Below, one piece after another: positions 19,138 through 27,013 of a stretch of DNA of 64,000 nucleotides (position 1 is the first letter of the stretch; each line of letters begins with the position of its first letter). The notes under the pieces were generated by a model. The model made no database searches, was not told where the DNA came from, and saw nothing but the letters and a program-made list of their open reading frames with translations. The DNA is from Atopobiaceae bacterium. GTDB lineage: Bacteria > Actinomycetota > Coriobacteriia > Coriobacteriales > Atopobiaceae. The stretch is taken from the NCBI GenBank assembly GCA_017941705.1, contig JAGAVX010000146.1, positions 1 through 64,000 on the forward strand. The letters are read 5' to 3'. The translations under genes were made by a program, and so were the position numbers.

Positions 19138-19177
19138 CCGCCCTGGTCCGCTATCTGCGTGGACCAGGGCGGTTTTT
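19138..19177 (+). terminator. Rho-independent terminator after rdgB
   Basis: CCGCCCTGGTCC (19138-19149) pairs perfectly with GGACCAGGGCGG (19161-19172) and is followed by T5. It ends the murE-rph-rdgB run. Confidence 0.95.
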
Positions 19178-19250
19178 ACTGTAGACCCGAGGTCCGGCGG
19201 TGCCCTCCATGGCGCCAAATCCTCCTCGCCGAGTTTGTGCGACATGGGTC

Positions 19251-19451
19251 ACGCCTAAGCTGAAGAAAATCGGCGTTATGGCAATCTTCTTTTCGTAACA
19301 GTAATACGGGCTCTAGATATGGCCAAGCGAGGCTCAAGAAGCTGCAGGTCAGAGGCTTGTCTATTACTGGTCCCATTTCTCAGGTGGCACGGTTTCGTCG
19401 CTACCAGAAGAATGGATTACCATAACGCCGATTTTCTTCAGCTTTGGGCGT
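19251..19451. repeat. MITE-like element with long terminal inverted repeats
   Basis: An inverted repeat of about 32 bases, CACGCC then AAGCTGAAGAAAATCGGCG and TTATGG (19251-19282), is mirrored at 19420-19451. The inner 25 bases match perfectly; the outer part has one indel. About 137 bases lie between, without a convincing ORF. Size and structure suggest a non-autonomous transposable element, though a structured RNA is possible. Apart from this element and the terminator, 19114-19626 holds nothing I can recognise. Confidence 0.7.
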
Positions 19452-19626
19452 GCCTAACTTACAGTGGTTGGCCCAGGCGCACCAAAAGCACTAACAGATA
19501 GATGGTATATGTCAAATTGGAAGACAGCGTCCGTCATTTTGAGCCTGCGTGAGCGGATGCCACCCCACACTGGGGCGGCATCCGACGTCCAACCGGTCAA
19601 CAGTAGATGAAGCTCCGGTCTTGGCC

Positions 19627-20715
19627 CTAGACGTCAAGCACGCAGACGTCGTGCGGATAGTGGTTGATGACCTCACACCCGTCCTCAGTGACGATGACCA
19701 GGTCCTCGATGCGTACCCCGATGTCGCCGGGCAGGTAGATGCCCGGCTCGATGGAGAAGCACTGCCCGGGACGAACGGGCTTGCCGTGCGACGCGCTTAC
19801 GTCACCGGGCTCGTGGTCGACCAGACCTATCTGATGACCCAGGCGATGGGTGAAGTAAGGCCCGTATCCAGCGTCTTCGATGACGCTTCGTGCCGCGTAG
19901 TCAATTTCGGCAAAGGTGACGCCGGGCTCTATGATGGCCTCGGCGGCCTCGTTGGCGCGCCGCACCGTCTCGTAGATCTCGAGCTGATGGGCGGTTGGCT
20001 CGGCTGTAAAGAAGACGCGCGTCATGTCCGAGCAGTACCAGTCGTACTTGCACCCCACGTCAAACAGCACCATGTCGCCCTTATGGAAGACGGTCTGGTC
20101 GGGCTCGTGGTGCGGGTCTGCCGCGTTGGCTCCAAAGCTCACGATGGGCGTGAACGAATGGTCCTGTGCGCCTAGGCGACGGTACTCGCCCAAAAGACCA
20201 GACGCGATCTCCTCCTCGGTCACGCCCTCGCGCACTTGCGCGGCAAGCCAGCCCATCGCCTCGTCGTTGATGCGGCTTGCCTTGCGCATGAGCTCCTGCT
20301 CGCGCCCGTCCTTGACCGAGCGGACATCATCTACAACGTCAGACGCGAGGACGAATCCCGTGGCAGCGCGCGCGTCCATAAGGGGCAGCAACCAACGTGC
20401 GGCGAGGTCCTTGTCCACGCCAAGGGCGGCATTGTGGTCACAGGCGTTTGCCACCAGTGGAACGGGGCTGTTGGTGTCCGAGAAGAGGACAACGTTTGGG
20501 CACGCATCACCGGCATCGGGAAAGAGGCGGTTGCAGAAAAGCGTGGCTGTTGGCGCATCCTGCCGGCTGGTGAGGTAGAGTGCAAGGAAGCGTTCGAATG
20601 GCTCGGTGTAGTAGCCGGTCAGGTACCAAATTGAGAGGGGGTCGCAGATGAGCGCCTGCGTGAGCCCCTTGCCTTCCAGCCCCTCCAAAACTCGCTGTAC
20701 ACGCTGATCGTTCAT
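19627..20715 (-). CDS. M24-family aminopeptidase (Xaa-Pro dipeptidase/aminopeptidase P type)
   Basis: A 362-residue cytoplasmic metallopeptidase that releases the N-terminal residue before proline. The N-terminal domain is creatinase-like (ALICDPLSIWYLTGYYTEPF). The pita-bread domain carries the metal-binding series: VLFDVGCKYDWYCSDMTRVF (two Asp), FTHRLGHQIGL (His), FSIEPGIYLPGDIGVRIED (two Glu). GCAAGGAGAACC precedes ATG 20715, so the longer frame back to 21291, which crosses veg, is rejected. It stands alone on the minus strand opposite veg-ispE. Confidence 0.94.
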   Translation of the reverse strand: MNDQRVQRVLEGLEGKGLTQALICDPLSIWYLTGYYTEPFERFLALYLTSRQDAPTATLFCNRLFPDAGDACPNVVLFSDTNSPVPLVANACDHNAALGVDKDLAARWLLPLMDARAATGFVLASDVVDDVRSVKDGREQELMRKASRINDEAMGWLAAQVREGVTEEEIASGLLGEYRRLGAQDHSFTPIVSFGANAADPHHEPDQTVFHKGDMVLFDVGCKYDWYCSDMTRVFFTAEPTAHQLEIYETVRRANEAAEAIIEPGVTFAEIDYAARSVIEDAGYGPYFTHRLGHQIGLVDHEPGDVSASHGKPVRPGQCFSIEPGIYLPGDIGVRIEDLVIVTEDGCEVINHYPHDVCVLDV

Positions 20716-20967
20716 ATTGGTTCTCCTTGCTCGCATATGTCCTGCCACGAGTTTAGCGCAGACTGACGGCCGGGCATTGACGCTTTTGTCACGGGAATGG
20801 CTGCTGTGGCCGCGGCTTGCCGTCACGCAGAGCGGTGCTTGCGTAGTGCTTATATGCCGAATCTGTCTACCTTTCGTGAACGACCGTTTGGCGTAGTAAA
20901 GTAGTAAAGCTACGCATACAATTCGGGCGCGTTCTGTACCTCTGACGCCGCTCGAACAGGAGGTCAG

Positions 20968-21258
20968 ATGGAAACCGAGATTCCGCCCGTCAACAGGATC
21001 GACACCATTCGCGATGAGCTTGGCGCCATGGCCGGCACACGCATCAAGGTGCGCGCGAACATGGGCCGCTCTCGCATCGTTGAGCGCACGGGCACGCTCA
21101 TCGCAGTTCATCCCCAACTCTTTGTGGTAGAGGTCGAGGAGCGTCGTGGTCGCACGGCGCGTCAGTCCTATCAGTACGTCGACGTTCTCACGGGTACGGT
21201 CGAGATCTACGACACCGATACCGGGGAACGCCTGCTTGACTTTTCGATAGAGGAGTAG
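20968..21258 (+). CDS. veg: Veg family protein
   Basis: A 96-residue protein of the Veg family (SH3-like fold), implicated in biofilm formation and sporulation-related processes in Bacillus. Family marks are IDTIRDELGAMAGTRIKVRA, NMGRSRIVERTGTL and the beta-rich tail ending SYQYVDVLTGTVEIYD. GAACAGGAGGTCAG precedes the ATG. It lies 20 bases before ispE, the conserved neighbour in Firmicutes and relatives. A -10-like TACAAT is at 20917-20922. Confidence 0.9.
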   Translation: METEIPPVNRIDTIRDELGAMAGTRIKVRANMGRSRIVERTGTLIAVHPQLFVVEVEERRGRTARQSYQYVDVLTGTVEIYDTDTGERLLDFSIEE

Positions 21259-21278
21259 GCGCACCGTCGCCGCAGGCC

Positions 21279-22163
21279 ATGGCTGCAACATCTATCGAGC
21301 TGCTCGCGCCTGCCAAGCTCAATCTTCATCTGGGCATCTACCCTGGTCGTGACGAGCGCGGTTACCACAGGGCCGATTCGGTCATGGTGGGCGTCGCGCT
21401 GGCCGACCGCGTGCGCATCGAGCCGGCGGAGGAGCTGGCGCTGACCACCAGCGTTGATTGCGGTGTCCCTCAGGAGAAGAACACGGTATATCGTGCGGCG
21501 CAGGAGCTGTGCCGGGCCTTTGGTCGCACCGAGGGCTATGCCATACATGTGGAGAAAAACATCCCCTCGCAGAGCGGCATGGGCGGGGCATCGTCTGATG
21601 CGGCGTCGACCTTGTTGGGGCTGTGCCGGTTGTGGGGCGTGGATCCGCTGGATGAGCGGGTGGTTCAGGTCGCGCGTGCGATTGGTGCGGACGTGCCCTT
21701 CTTCCTGACGATGGCGCCGGCGCTGCTGGTCGGTGCGGGAGACGTGCTTGCCGAGACGTTTCCGACGCTTGCGGGTGTGCCAGTCGCGCTGGTGAGGCCC
21801 GATGCGGGTGTCTCGACGGTGGAGGCGTACCGTGCGTTTGACGCGAACCCCATCGAGCCGGTGAGCGCCGAGGGCATGTGTGCGGCGCTGCGCGCGAGCG
21901 ATGCGGCGCAGGTGGCGGCGTGCCTGTACAACAACCTCGAGCCTGCGGCAAATGTGCTGGCGCCGGTTACGGCGGAGGTCCGGTCATGGCTTGCCGCGCA
22001 GCCCGGAGTGGTGGCGGCGCAGCTCACGGGGTCGGGAAGCTGCGTGTTCGCGCTGTGCGAGAGCGACGATGCCGCGGCTTGCATTGCAAAAGATGCGCAG
22101 GAAACGAGAAATTGGTGGGCATGTGCGACAACGACGGTTGGCGAAGGCGAACAGTTCTGCTAA
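21279..22163 (+). CDS. ispE: 4-diphosphocytidyl-2-C-methyl-D-erythritol kinase
   Basis: A 294-residue GHMP kinase that phosphorylates CDP-methylerythritol in the non-mevalonate isoprenoid pathway. The N terminus LLAPAKLNLHLGI and the ATP loop NIPSQSGMGGASSDAAS are diagnostic. The third GHMP motif, QLTGSGSCVFALC, is near the end. The start follows veg after 20 bases, without an obvious ribosome site of its own beyond GTCGCCGCAGG, so coupling with veg is likely. A tRNA-Pro gene begins 16 bases after the stop. Confidence 0.95.
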   Translation: MAATSIELLAPAKLNLHLGIYPGRDERGYHRADSVMVGVALADRVRIEPAEELALTTSVDCGVPQEKNTVYRAAQELCRAFGRTEGYAIHVEKNIPSQSGMGGASSDAASTLLGLCRLWGVDPLDERVVQVARAIGADVPFFLTMAPALLVGAGDVLAETFPTLAGVPVALVRPDAGVSTVEAYRAFDANPIEPVSAEGMCAALRASDAAQVAACLYNNLEPAANVLAPVTAEVRSWLAAQPGVVAAQLTGSGSCVFALCESDDAAACIAKDAQETRNWWACATTTVGEGEQFC

Positions 22164-22178
22164 CATATCCGTTTGCAA

Positions 22179-22255
22179 CGGGACGTGGCTCAGCTTGGTA
22201 GAGCGCTCGGTTCGGGACCGAGAGGCCGCTGGTTCAAATCCAGTCGTCCCGACCA
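22179..22255 (+). tRNA. tRNA-Pro (anticodon CGG)
   Basis: Starts CGGGACG and ends CGTCCCGACCA with encoded CCA. The anticodon loop TTCGGGA between CTCGG and CCGAG gives CGG. The T arm CTGGTTCAAATCCAG is intact. Confidence 0.96.
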
Positions 22256-22266
22256 CGATTATGAGG

Positions 22267-22295
22267 AACCGCTAGAAGCTCTAGCGGTTCTTTTT
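22267..22295 (+). terminator. Rho-independent terminator after tRNA-Pro
   Basis: AACCGCTAG (22267-22275) pairs with CTAGCGGTT (22281-22289), followed by CTTTTTG. Confidence 0.93.
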
Positions 22296-22362
22296 GTTTG
22301 AGCAGACCAGTGGTTCTGACCAGCTCCGCAGGCTCGGCTGCGCATGCCACCGGCACAGAAAC

Positions 22363-22399
22363 GCGGGGGCGCCGTCACCTAAACTGACGGCGCCCCCGC
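22363..22399 (-). terminator. Strong hairpin terminator of the ferredoxin gene
   Basis: Perfect 15-base arms GCGGGGGCGCCGTCA and its complement (22363-22377, 22385-22399) around a seven-base loop. On the minus strand GTTTCTG follows, a short T tract. It lies 25 bases after the ferredoxin stop. Confidence 0.8.
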
Positions 22400-22424
22400 T
22401 TGATGCATTTGATATTGCTTGCGA

Positions 22425-22595
22425 CTAGTCAGTGACTGCCTCCGCGGTGCAGACATTGGCGCAGGAGCTGCAGTCAACGCATTTGTCTTCCTTAACGACG
22501 GCGACGCCGCCCACGACCTCGATGGCACCCGTTGGGCAGGCATTGACACAAGCACCGCAGCCAATGCAAGCTTCACTATCAACACTAGCAGCCAT
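22425..22595 (-). CDS. Small 2[4Fe-4S] ferredoxin
   Basis: A 56-residue clostridial-type ferredoxin with two complete cluster motifs, CIGCGACVNACP (about residues 10-21) and CVDCSSCANVC (about 39-49). AAAGGAGAGG precedes ATG 22595, excluding the longer open frame from 22697. It is an obvious electron carrier for anaerobic metabolism and a candidate donor to the Rnf complex at 39729-44870. It is a single-gene transcription unit with its own terminator. Confidence 0.97.
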   Translation of the reverse strand: MAASVDSEACIGCGACVNACPTGAIEVVGGVAVVKEDKCVDCSSCANVCTAEAVTD

Positions 22596-22853
22596 AATGA
22601 TCCTCTCCTTTGTTATGTACAAATACACCCCTGGATGGAGTATAGCAGCTGCAGATACTGACAACAGAGCTTGTGGGCACAGAAAGATGCGCCGCATGCA
22701 TCAATTACGAAACTTTCGCGTGTCAAGAGGTACGCACGGCGGTGTGGGGTAGGAGGCGTGCTGGCTAGCGGTTCGCCTTCCGCTCGAGCGGAAATGACCT
22801 TCCAAATCTGGTCTCCTCGATACGGTCGAAATCGAAAAAAATTGAGAATGCCT

Positions 22854-22884
22854 TTGAGACGGACGCGCCTGCTCTGCGTATAAT
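22854..22884 (+). promoter_or_regulatory. Promoter of the double-glycine peptide gene
   Basis: TTGAGA (22854-22859) and a perfect TATAAT (22879-22884) with a 19-base spacer, 39 bases before the start codon. The remainder of 22596-22923 holds no recognisable gene. Confidence 0.75.
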
Positions 22885-22923
22885 CTCACGAACCGTAAAA
22901 CCGACCAAAAGGAGGTCTTTGTT

Positions 22924-23121
22924 ATGGAAGAGGGCAAGGAACTGAATCTCGAAGAGCTGGAGTGGGTGTCGGGTGGCGAGCTGACCAGCGGGCGGAAGGA
23001 TGACTTGCGTCTTTGGGCACAAGTGGCCAAGTTCGGCGGCTGGACTCTGGAATACGCGAGAGAAAAGCTCGGGTCTAAGTTGTCTGATGAGGAATATGAG
23101 TACCTCAAGACCGTCTGGTAA
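22924..23121 (+). CDS. Small peptide with a double-glycine leader (putative bacteriocin-like or RiPP-type precursor)
   Basis: A 65-residue peptide with a very strong ribosome site (AAAAGGAGGT) and its own promoter and terminator. The N terminus has LNLEELEWVSGG ending at residue 18. This fits the consensus LSxxELxxIxGG of leaders cut by C39-peptidase transporters at every key position: Leu-12, Glu-8, Leu-7, Val-4, Gly-2, Gly-1. The predicted core is 47 residues (ELTSGRKDDLRLWAQVAKFG to the end), charged and amphipathic, without Cys. No C39 transporter, immunity or modification gene is adjacent, so it could be an orphan precursor whose transporter lies elsewhere. A fortuitous match in an ordinary small protein is the alternative. 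Confidence 0.7.
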   Translation: MEEGKELNLEELEWVSGGELTSGRKDDLRLWAQVAKFGGWTLEYAREKLGSKLSDEEYEYLKTVW

Positions 23122-23141
23122 TAGAGTCAACAGAGCTTGCA

Positions 23142-23167
23142 GGGGTCACGTTTGTGGCCCTTTTTTT
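23142..23167 (+). terminator. Rho-independent terminator of the peptide gene
   Basis: GGGTCAC pairs with GTGGCCC across GTTT (23143-23160), followed by T7. Confidence 0.92.
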
Positions 23168-23344
23168 GAGCATCGATTGACTGCGATGTGACCTTGCGAC
23201 TGGAACGGGAGAGCAGGCCTCGGCTGCTTGGGCCATTCGAGATCGAGCTTGCTGCTGGTGCCGCTCAGTGCGTACATCGGCGTGCGTGTCATGGCGGCGG
23301 CGAAGATCGATGAAATTGCTCGCAGCAAATCAAATCGCCTCAGT

Positions 23345-23605
23345 GAGGTTTCAGGACCCCATCATGACGGGGTTCTCTAGCCCCAGAGCAGCATGATGGG
23401 GTTCCAGAACCCCACACCGCCGAGCCTGTTGGATGGGCGCCACAAGAATCAGCAGGTAGACGGCTTGCCGACTATCGAAAAGGCTGAGATGTGCTTTGAT
23501 TCTGGGGTCACGGAACCCCAAAGTGGCGGGATGAGGCTCCGGGACCCCATCATCATGGGGCCCTGAAGCCCCAAAACAGCGAGTTGAGGCTCCGGGACCC
23601 CATTG
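23345..23605. repeat. Cluster of seven GC-rich palindromic motifs
   Basis: Variants of the palindrome GGGGTTCCNGAACCCC recur at 23369-23384, 23398-23413, 23504-23519 and 23557-23572. Shorter forms (GGCTCCGGGACCCC) occur at 23535-23548 and 23588-23601, and a partial one near 23349. Several are joined by CCCATCATCATGGGG-like links. No direct-repeat/spacer regularity is present, so it is not CRISPR. The open frames crossing it are low-complexity artefacts. The stretch 23168-23750 has no credible gene. Confidence 0.75.
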
Positions 23606-23750
23606 CGGGACCAAATGCCTTCCTGACTCCAGCCCAACGACCTTGCCCCAGTGGGGATTAGCTCTGAGTGGCCATCTGTCTATTCTGCAGACGCATCAAA
23701 CCCAGAAGACTTATGCTAAAGGCGACTCAATCGCTAAGGGAAGGGGCGGC

Positions 23751-24647
23751 ATGGATACCGATCGTTGCCGGGAGTTCGTGGTGTTGGCTCAGACCTGCAA
23801 CTATCTTCAGGCGGCCGACCAGCTGTTCATCTCGCAGTCGTCGCTCTCCAAGCACATCAAGTCGCTCGAGCGTGAGCTGGGAGTGGAGCTCTTCAACCGT
23901 ACCACGCGGCGTGTGCAGCTCACCCAGCAGGGGAGAACTTTCCTGCCCTTTGCCCGCAAGCTGGCCTCGACTGCCCATGACGCCGAGGTGGCGCTCAGCA
24001 ACGCCGAGGACAACGAGCGCCGAGTGCTGGAAATCGGCTCCATTCCCGTGATGGTGCCCTATGGCATTACCAAGTTACTCCACGACTATGAGACGGAGCA
24101 TCGTGGTGTCAGGCTGCGTATCATCGAGGGAGAGGCTGATCAACTCAAGGACCTGCTCCGCAACCGCAAGCTCGACATCGCGTTCATCAGGGAGTGGGAC
24201 GGGGATGTTGGCTGTGATTCGAATGAGGATGAGTTTGCGACCATCACGTTTGCGGAGGACCAGCTTGCTGCCGTGCTGCCCGTGGGCCATCCTCTCGCGT
24301 CGCGCGCGAGCGTCAAGCTCTCCGACCTGGCGAACGAGGAGTTCCTCCTGCTGCCGGAAGGCACGGTGATGAACGCTCTTATCACCGATGCATGTGCGGT
24401 GGAGGGCTTCGTTCCCGAGGTCCGCTATCGCGGCACGCGTGCGGAGAACATCATCGACCTGGTGTCTCGAGGTATGGGGGTGAGCCTGCTCATGCGCACG
24501 CCGGCTGCTCATCTCACGCACTCGGCGGTCGCGATTGTCGATCTTGAGCGGCCGATTGTCACGCAAATCAAGTTGTATCGGCTGCGTGACCGCGAGCCGA
24601 GTGTCGAAGCCCAGCAGTTCCTCGACTATCTCCCTCTGGCAAGGTGA
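23751..24647 (+). CDS. LysR-family transcriptional regulator
   Basis: A 298-residue regulator. The winged helix-turn-helix is clear (REFVVLAQTCNYLQAADQLF, then ISQSSLSKHIKSLERELG and FNRTTRRVQLTQQG). It is followed by a LysR effector-binding domain (IGSIPVMVPYGITKLL to the end). ATG 23751 follows GGGAAGGGG; the frame is open from 23643 but the alignment and ribosome site favour this start. It sits directly before, and co-directional with, the amidohydrolase-ceramidase-PTS cluster and is the best candidate for its regulator. The inducer is unknown. Confidence 0.92.
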   Translation: MDTDRCREFVVLAQTCNYLQAADQLFISQSSLSKHIKSLERELGVELFNRTTRRVQLTQQGRTFLPFARKLASTAHDAEVALSNAEDNERRVLEIGSIPVMVPYGITKLLHDYETEHRGVRLRIIEGEADQLKDLLRNRKLDIAFIREWDGDVGCDSNEDEFATITFAEDQLAAVLPVGHPLASRASVKLSDLANEEFLLLPEGTVMNALITDACAVEGFVPEVRYRGTRAENIIDLVSRGMGVSLLMRTPAAHLTHSAVAIVDLERPIVTQIKLYRLRDREPSVEAQQFLDYLPLAR

Positions 24648-24751
24648 GTATTTCCGCAAAGGAATAAAACATCATCGACTTAGAATTGTACTGGAATAAG
24701 TGGCTTCCTACCATGACATTGAGCAGCATAAAGGTGATAGGAGGCTTGAAG

Positions 24752-25789
24752 ATGGTTGTCGACGCAAACATGTACTGGGTTCCCGAGAGCTTGTTCACAA
24801 GCGAGGCGGTGCTGGCGCAATTCGTGAACGAGGCCCCTCAGGACGAGCGCACTCGCGTGTATCTCACCGAGGAGCCGGTGCGCCAGGTGGTGGTGGAAAA
24901 GCCCGCCGGATTCGAGGCGCTCAACTACGCTCAGGGTGACTACGTTCTCGAGCGGATGCTTGCCGACATGGACGAGGCGGGCGTGGATGCCGCGGTGCTC
25001 AAGGTCCCCGGAGCGAACGAGTGGATGTCCATAGACACCTGCCGCTTCTTCAATGACGGCATGGCCGCCTACGCGCGCGAGTCGGATGGGCGAATGGTGC
25101 CGCTTGCCGTGGTCCCGGCCCTCGGCGACCCGTCTGCGATCGAGGCCGAGGTTGACCGCTGCATGGGCGAGCTCGGCTTTGCCGGCGTGCAGCTCTGCAG
25201 CCACTACGGTGACAAGTACCTCGACGACCCCGTCTTTGACCCCCTGTTTTCGGCGCTCGACAAGCATGGGTCCACCGTCTACATCCACCATGTTCCGGTG
25301 CCGGTCGATTGCGCGAGCATCGTCGACTACAACAACCTCCGCCGCAGCTACGGCCGCGTGCAGGATCAGGTCACGGCGGTCGGGCGCGAGCTCTTCAGCG
25401 ACCTCTTCGTGCGCTATCCGCACATCCGCATGGTGCATTCCATGCTCGGAGGCGCATTCTTTGCCGTGAGCAACATGCTTCTTCCGCAGGCGGCCAAACG
25501 CAAGGACGCGGTGCAACGCTTCCAGGCAGATGACGGCAGCCTCGCCGCTCGCCTTGGCAAGCACATATGCTTTGAGATGAGCCATGCCCAGCCATGGGGA
25601 GCCGCGCAGCTCAAGTGCGCCATCGAGGTGCTGGGCGCCGATCATGTAGTCTTTGGCTCGAGCTATCCGGTGCGCAGGGAGTGGCTGCTTGACGGCCCGT
25701 CCTTCGTCCGTGACCTTGGGCTCAGCCCCGAGGACGAGGCTCTGGTCCTCGGTGAAAATGCCAGGCGGCTCTATAGGATGGGGGAGTAG
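24752..25789 (+). CDS. Amidohydrolase-2 family metal-dependent hydrolase
   Basis: A 345-residue TIM-barrel protein of the ACMSD/amidohydrolase-2 family, whose members hydrolyse or decarboxylate small acids and amides. Visible features: VDANMYW at the N terminus where many relatives have DxHxH, then MDEAGVDAAVLKVPG, GFAGVQLCSHYGDKYLDDPVF, YIHHVPVP (metal His), RMVHSMLGG (His) and VVFGSSYPVRREWLLDG, where the usual catalytic Asp of GTDxP is replaced by Ser. The N-terminal HxH and this Asp appear altered, so metal binding may be atypical. ATG 24752 follows ATAGGAGG. The next gene starts two bases after the stop, so they are co-transcribed. Confidence 0.82.
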   Translation: MVVDANMYWVPESLFTSEAVLAQFVNEAPQDERTRVYLTEEPVRQVVVEKPAGFEALNYAQGDYVLERMLADMDEAGVDAAVLKVPGANEWMSIDTCRFFNDGMAAYARESDGRMVPLAVVPALGDPSAIEAEVDRCMGELGFAGVQLCSHYGDKYLDDPVFDPLFSALDKHGSTVYIHHVPVPVDCASIVDYNNLRRSYGRVQDQVTAVGRELFSDLFVRYPHIRMVHSMLGGAFFAVSNMLLPQAAKRKDAVQRFQADDGSLAARLGKHICFEMSHAQPWGAAQLKCAIEVLGADHVVFGSSYPVRREWLLDGPSFVRDLGLSPEDEALVLGENARRLYRMGE

Positions 25790-25791
25790 CG

Positions 25792-26970
25792 ATGCTCAGA
25801 TGCGGAGCGGGAAAGGCAACCATCGACCTCGAGGGCGTCCTTCCGCACGATGGCTTTGCGGGAGTCAACGATGACCTCTGCATGCGTGCCCTCGTGTTTG
25901 AGAACGCGGATGGGAACCGTAGCTGCCTGCTCTCTGCGGAGGAGACCTCGCTTCGTGACGACGCCAGCCTGCGTGCGGCCGCAGCTCAGGCCGTTGGCTG
26001 TGCCGAGGATGCGGTGTGGGTCAGCGTGACGCACACCTTTTCTGCGCCGCACGTTCGCACGCCGGGTCACCTTGCTGACGATGCGGCGCGTGAGCGCAAT
26101 GAGCTCTTTGCCAAGCGGCTGGCAGGGGCTGCGCGCGATGCCTGCGTGCAGGCAGTCGCCTCCCTCGCACCTGCCCGTTTTGCCACCGCTGTCGGTAGTT
26201 GCTCGGTGAACGTGAACCGTGACGTCGAGATGCCGGAGGGCTGGTGGCTCGGCACGAACCCGGACGGCTTTTCCGATCGCACGGTGCGCGTGCTGAGTGT
26301 GCGGTCTGCGGCCGACCCCGAGCAGGTGATCGCCATCGTGTTCACTGCCGATGTTCAGTCGTCGGTGGTGCAGGGCCTGCGCGGCGAAGGCGGCGGGCTT
26401 CTGGTGAGTGGCGATCTTGCTGGTGGGGCGATGCGCCTCCTCGAGAGGGAACTCGATGGGACGGCCATCTTCCTTACGGGTGCCGCGGGCGATCAGGCTC
26501 CCTGTCTGACAGGGACCGAGGCGCTCGCCGAGTTGTCCGAGAAGCTTGCGGCCGAGGTTGTCGCTGCGCTCGGCCATGCTGAGAAGCTCCAGGCTGACGG
26601 ATTTCGCCTTCTGTCAAAGTCCGTCAGCCTACCCGGTCAGCGTCGCGCGGACTTTGCGACGCTTTCGCCGCAGCTCCGCTACGACTTTGAGCCGGCGGGG
26701 CCCGAGCCCACAACCGTCTACCTCGCGCGTTTGGGAGGGCTTGCCGTCGCGGGCATCCAGCCTGAGGTGGAGAGTCGCTTTGGAGCGCGCCTGCGAGGCA
26801 TCGCGTCTCGGCCGTTTGAGCTGGTGACGCTCGTCAACGGCGCACAAAAGTACCTTCCTGGCGCCGATTCGTACGACCGCATCACCTACGAGGCGATGAA
26901 CTCCGGCTTTGCCCGCGGGGCAGAGGAGCGGCTCGAAAAGGCAATTCTCGACCTCGTGAATAAGTCCTGA
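25792..26970 (+). CDS. Neutral/alkaline ceramidase-like protein, zinc ligands not conserved
   Basis: A 392-residue protein resembling the N-terminal domain of neutral/alkaline ceramidases, but with no signal peptide. Shared landmarks are the start LRCGAGKATIDLEG, the strand VWVSVTHTFSAPHV (compare SHTHSGP in true ceramidases), LLVSGDLAGGAMRLLE and FLTGAAGDQAPCL. In the first motif one His is kept and the second is Phe; where relatives have a second zinc His in a NFAxHP-like motif this protein reads VFTADVQSS. It is therefore unlikely to bind zinc as ceramidases do. It starts two bases after the amidohydrolase stop and is followed by a second family member that retains the residues. Possibly a regulatory or structural partner. 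Confidence 0.75.
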   Translation: MLRCGAGKATIDLEGVLPHDGFAGVNDDLCMRALVFENADGNRSCLLSAEETSLRDDASLRAAAAQAVGCAEDAVWVSVTHTFSAPHVRTPGHLADDAARERNELFAKRLAGAARDACVQAVASLAPARFATAVGSCSVNVNRDVEMPEGWWLGTNPDGFSDRTVRVLSVRSAADPEQVIAIVFTADVQSSVVQGLRGEGGGLLVSGDLAGGAMRLLERELDGTAIFLTGAAGDQAPCLTGTEALAELSEKLAAEVVAALGHAEKLQADGFRLLSKSVSLPGQRRADFATLSPQLRYDFEPAGPEPTTVYLARLGGLAVAGIQPEVESRFGARLRGIASRPFELVTLVNGAQKYLPGADSYDRITYEAMNSGFARGAEERLEKAILDLVNKS

Positions 26971-27013
26971 CCACCTACCGTCCCGATGGGCGAACCACAT
27001 CAAAGGAGAAACA

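Noticed and set aside
19627-21291. A 554-residue version of the M24 peptidase starting inside ispE
   Set aside because: The extension runs antisense to veg and ispE; ATG 20715 has a good ribosome site and matches the family N terminus.
23345-23605. CRISPR array
   Set aside because: Motifs are palindromes at irregular distances without uniform repeats and spacers, and no cas genes are near.
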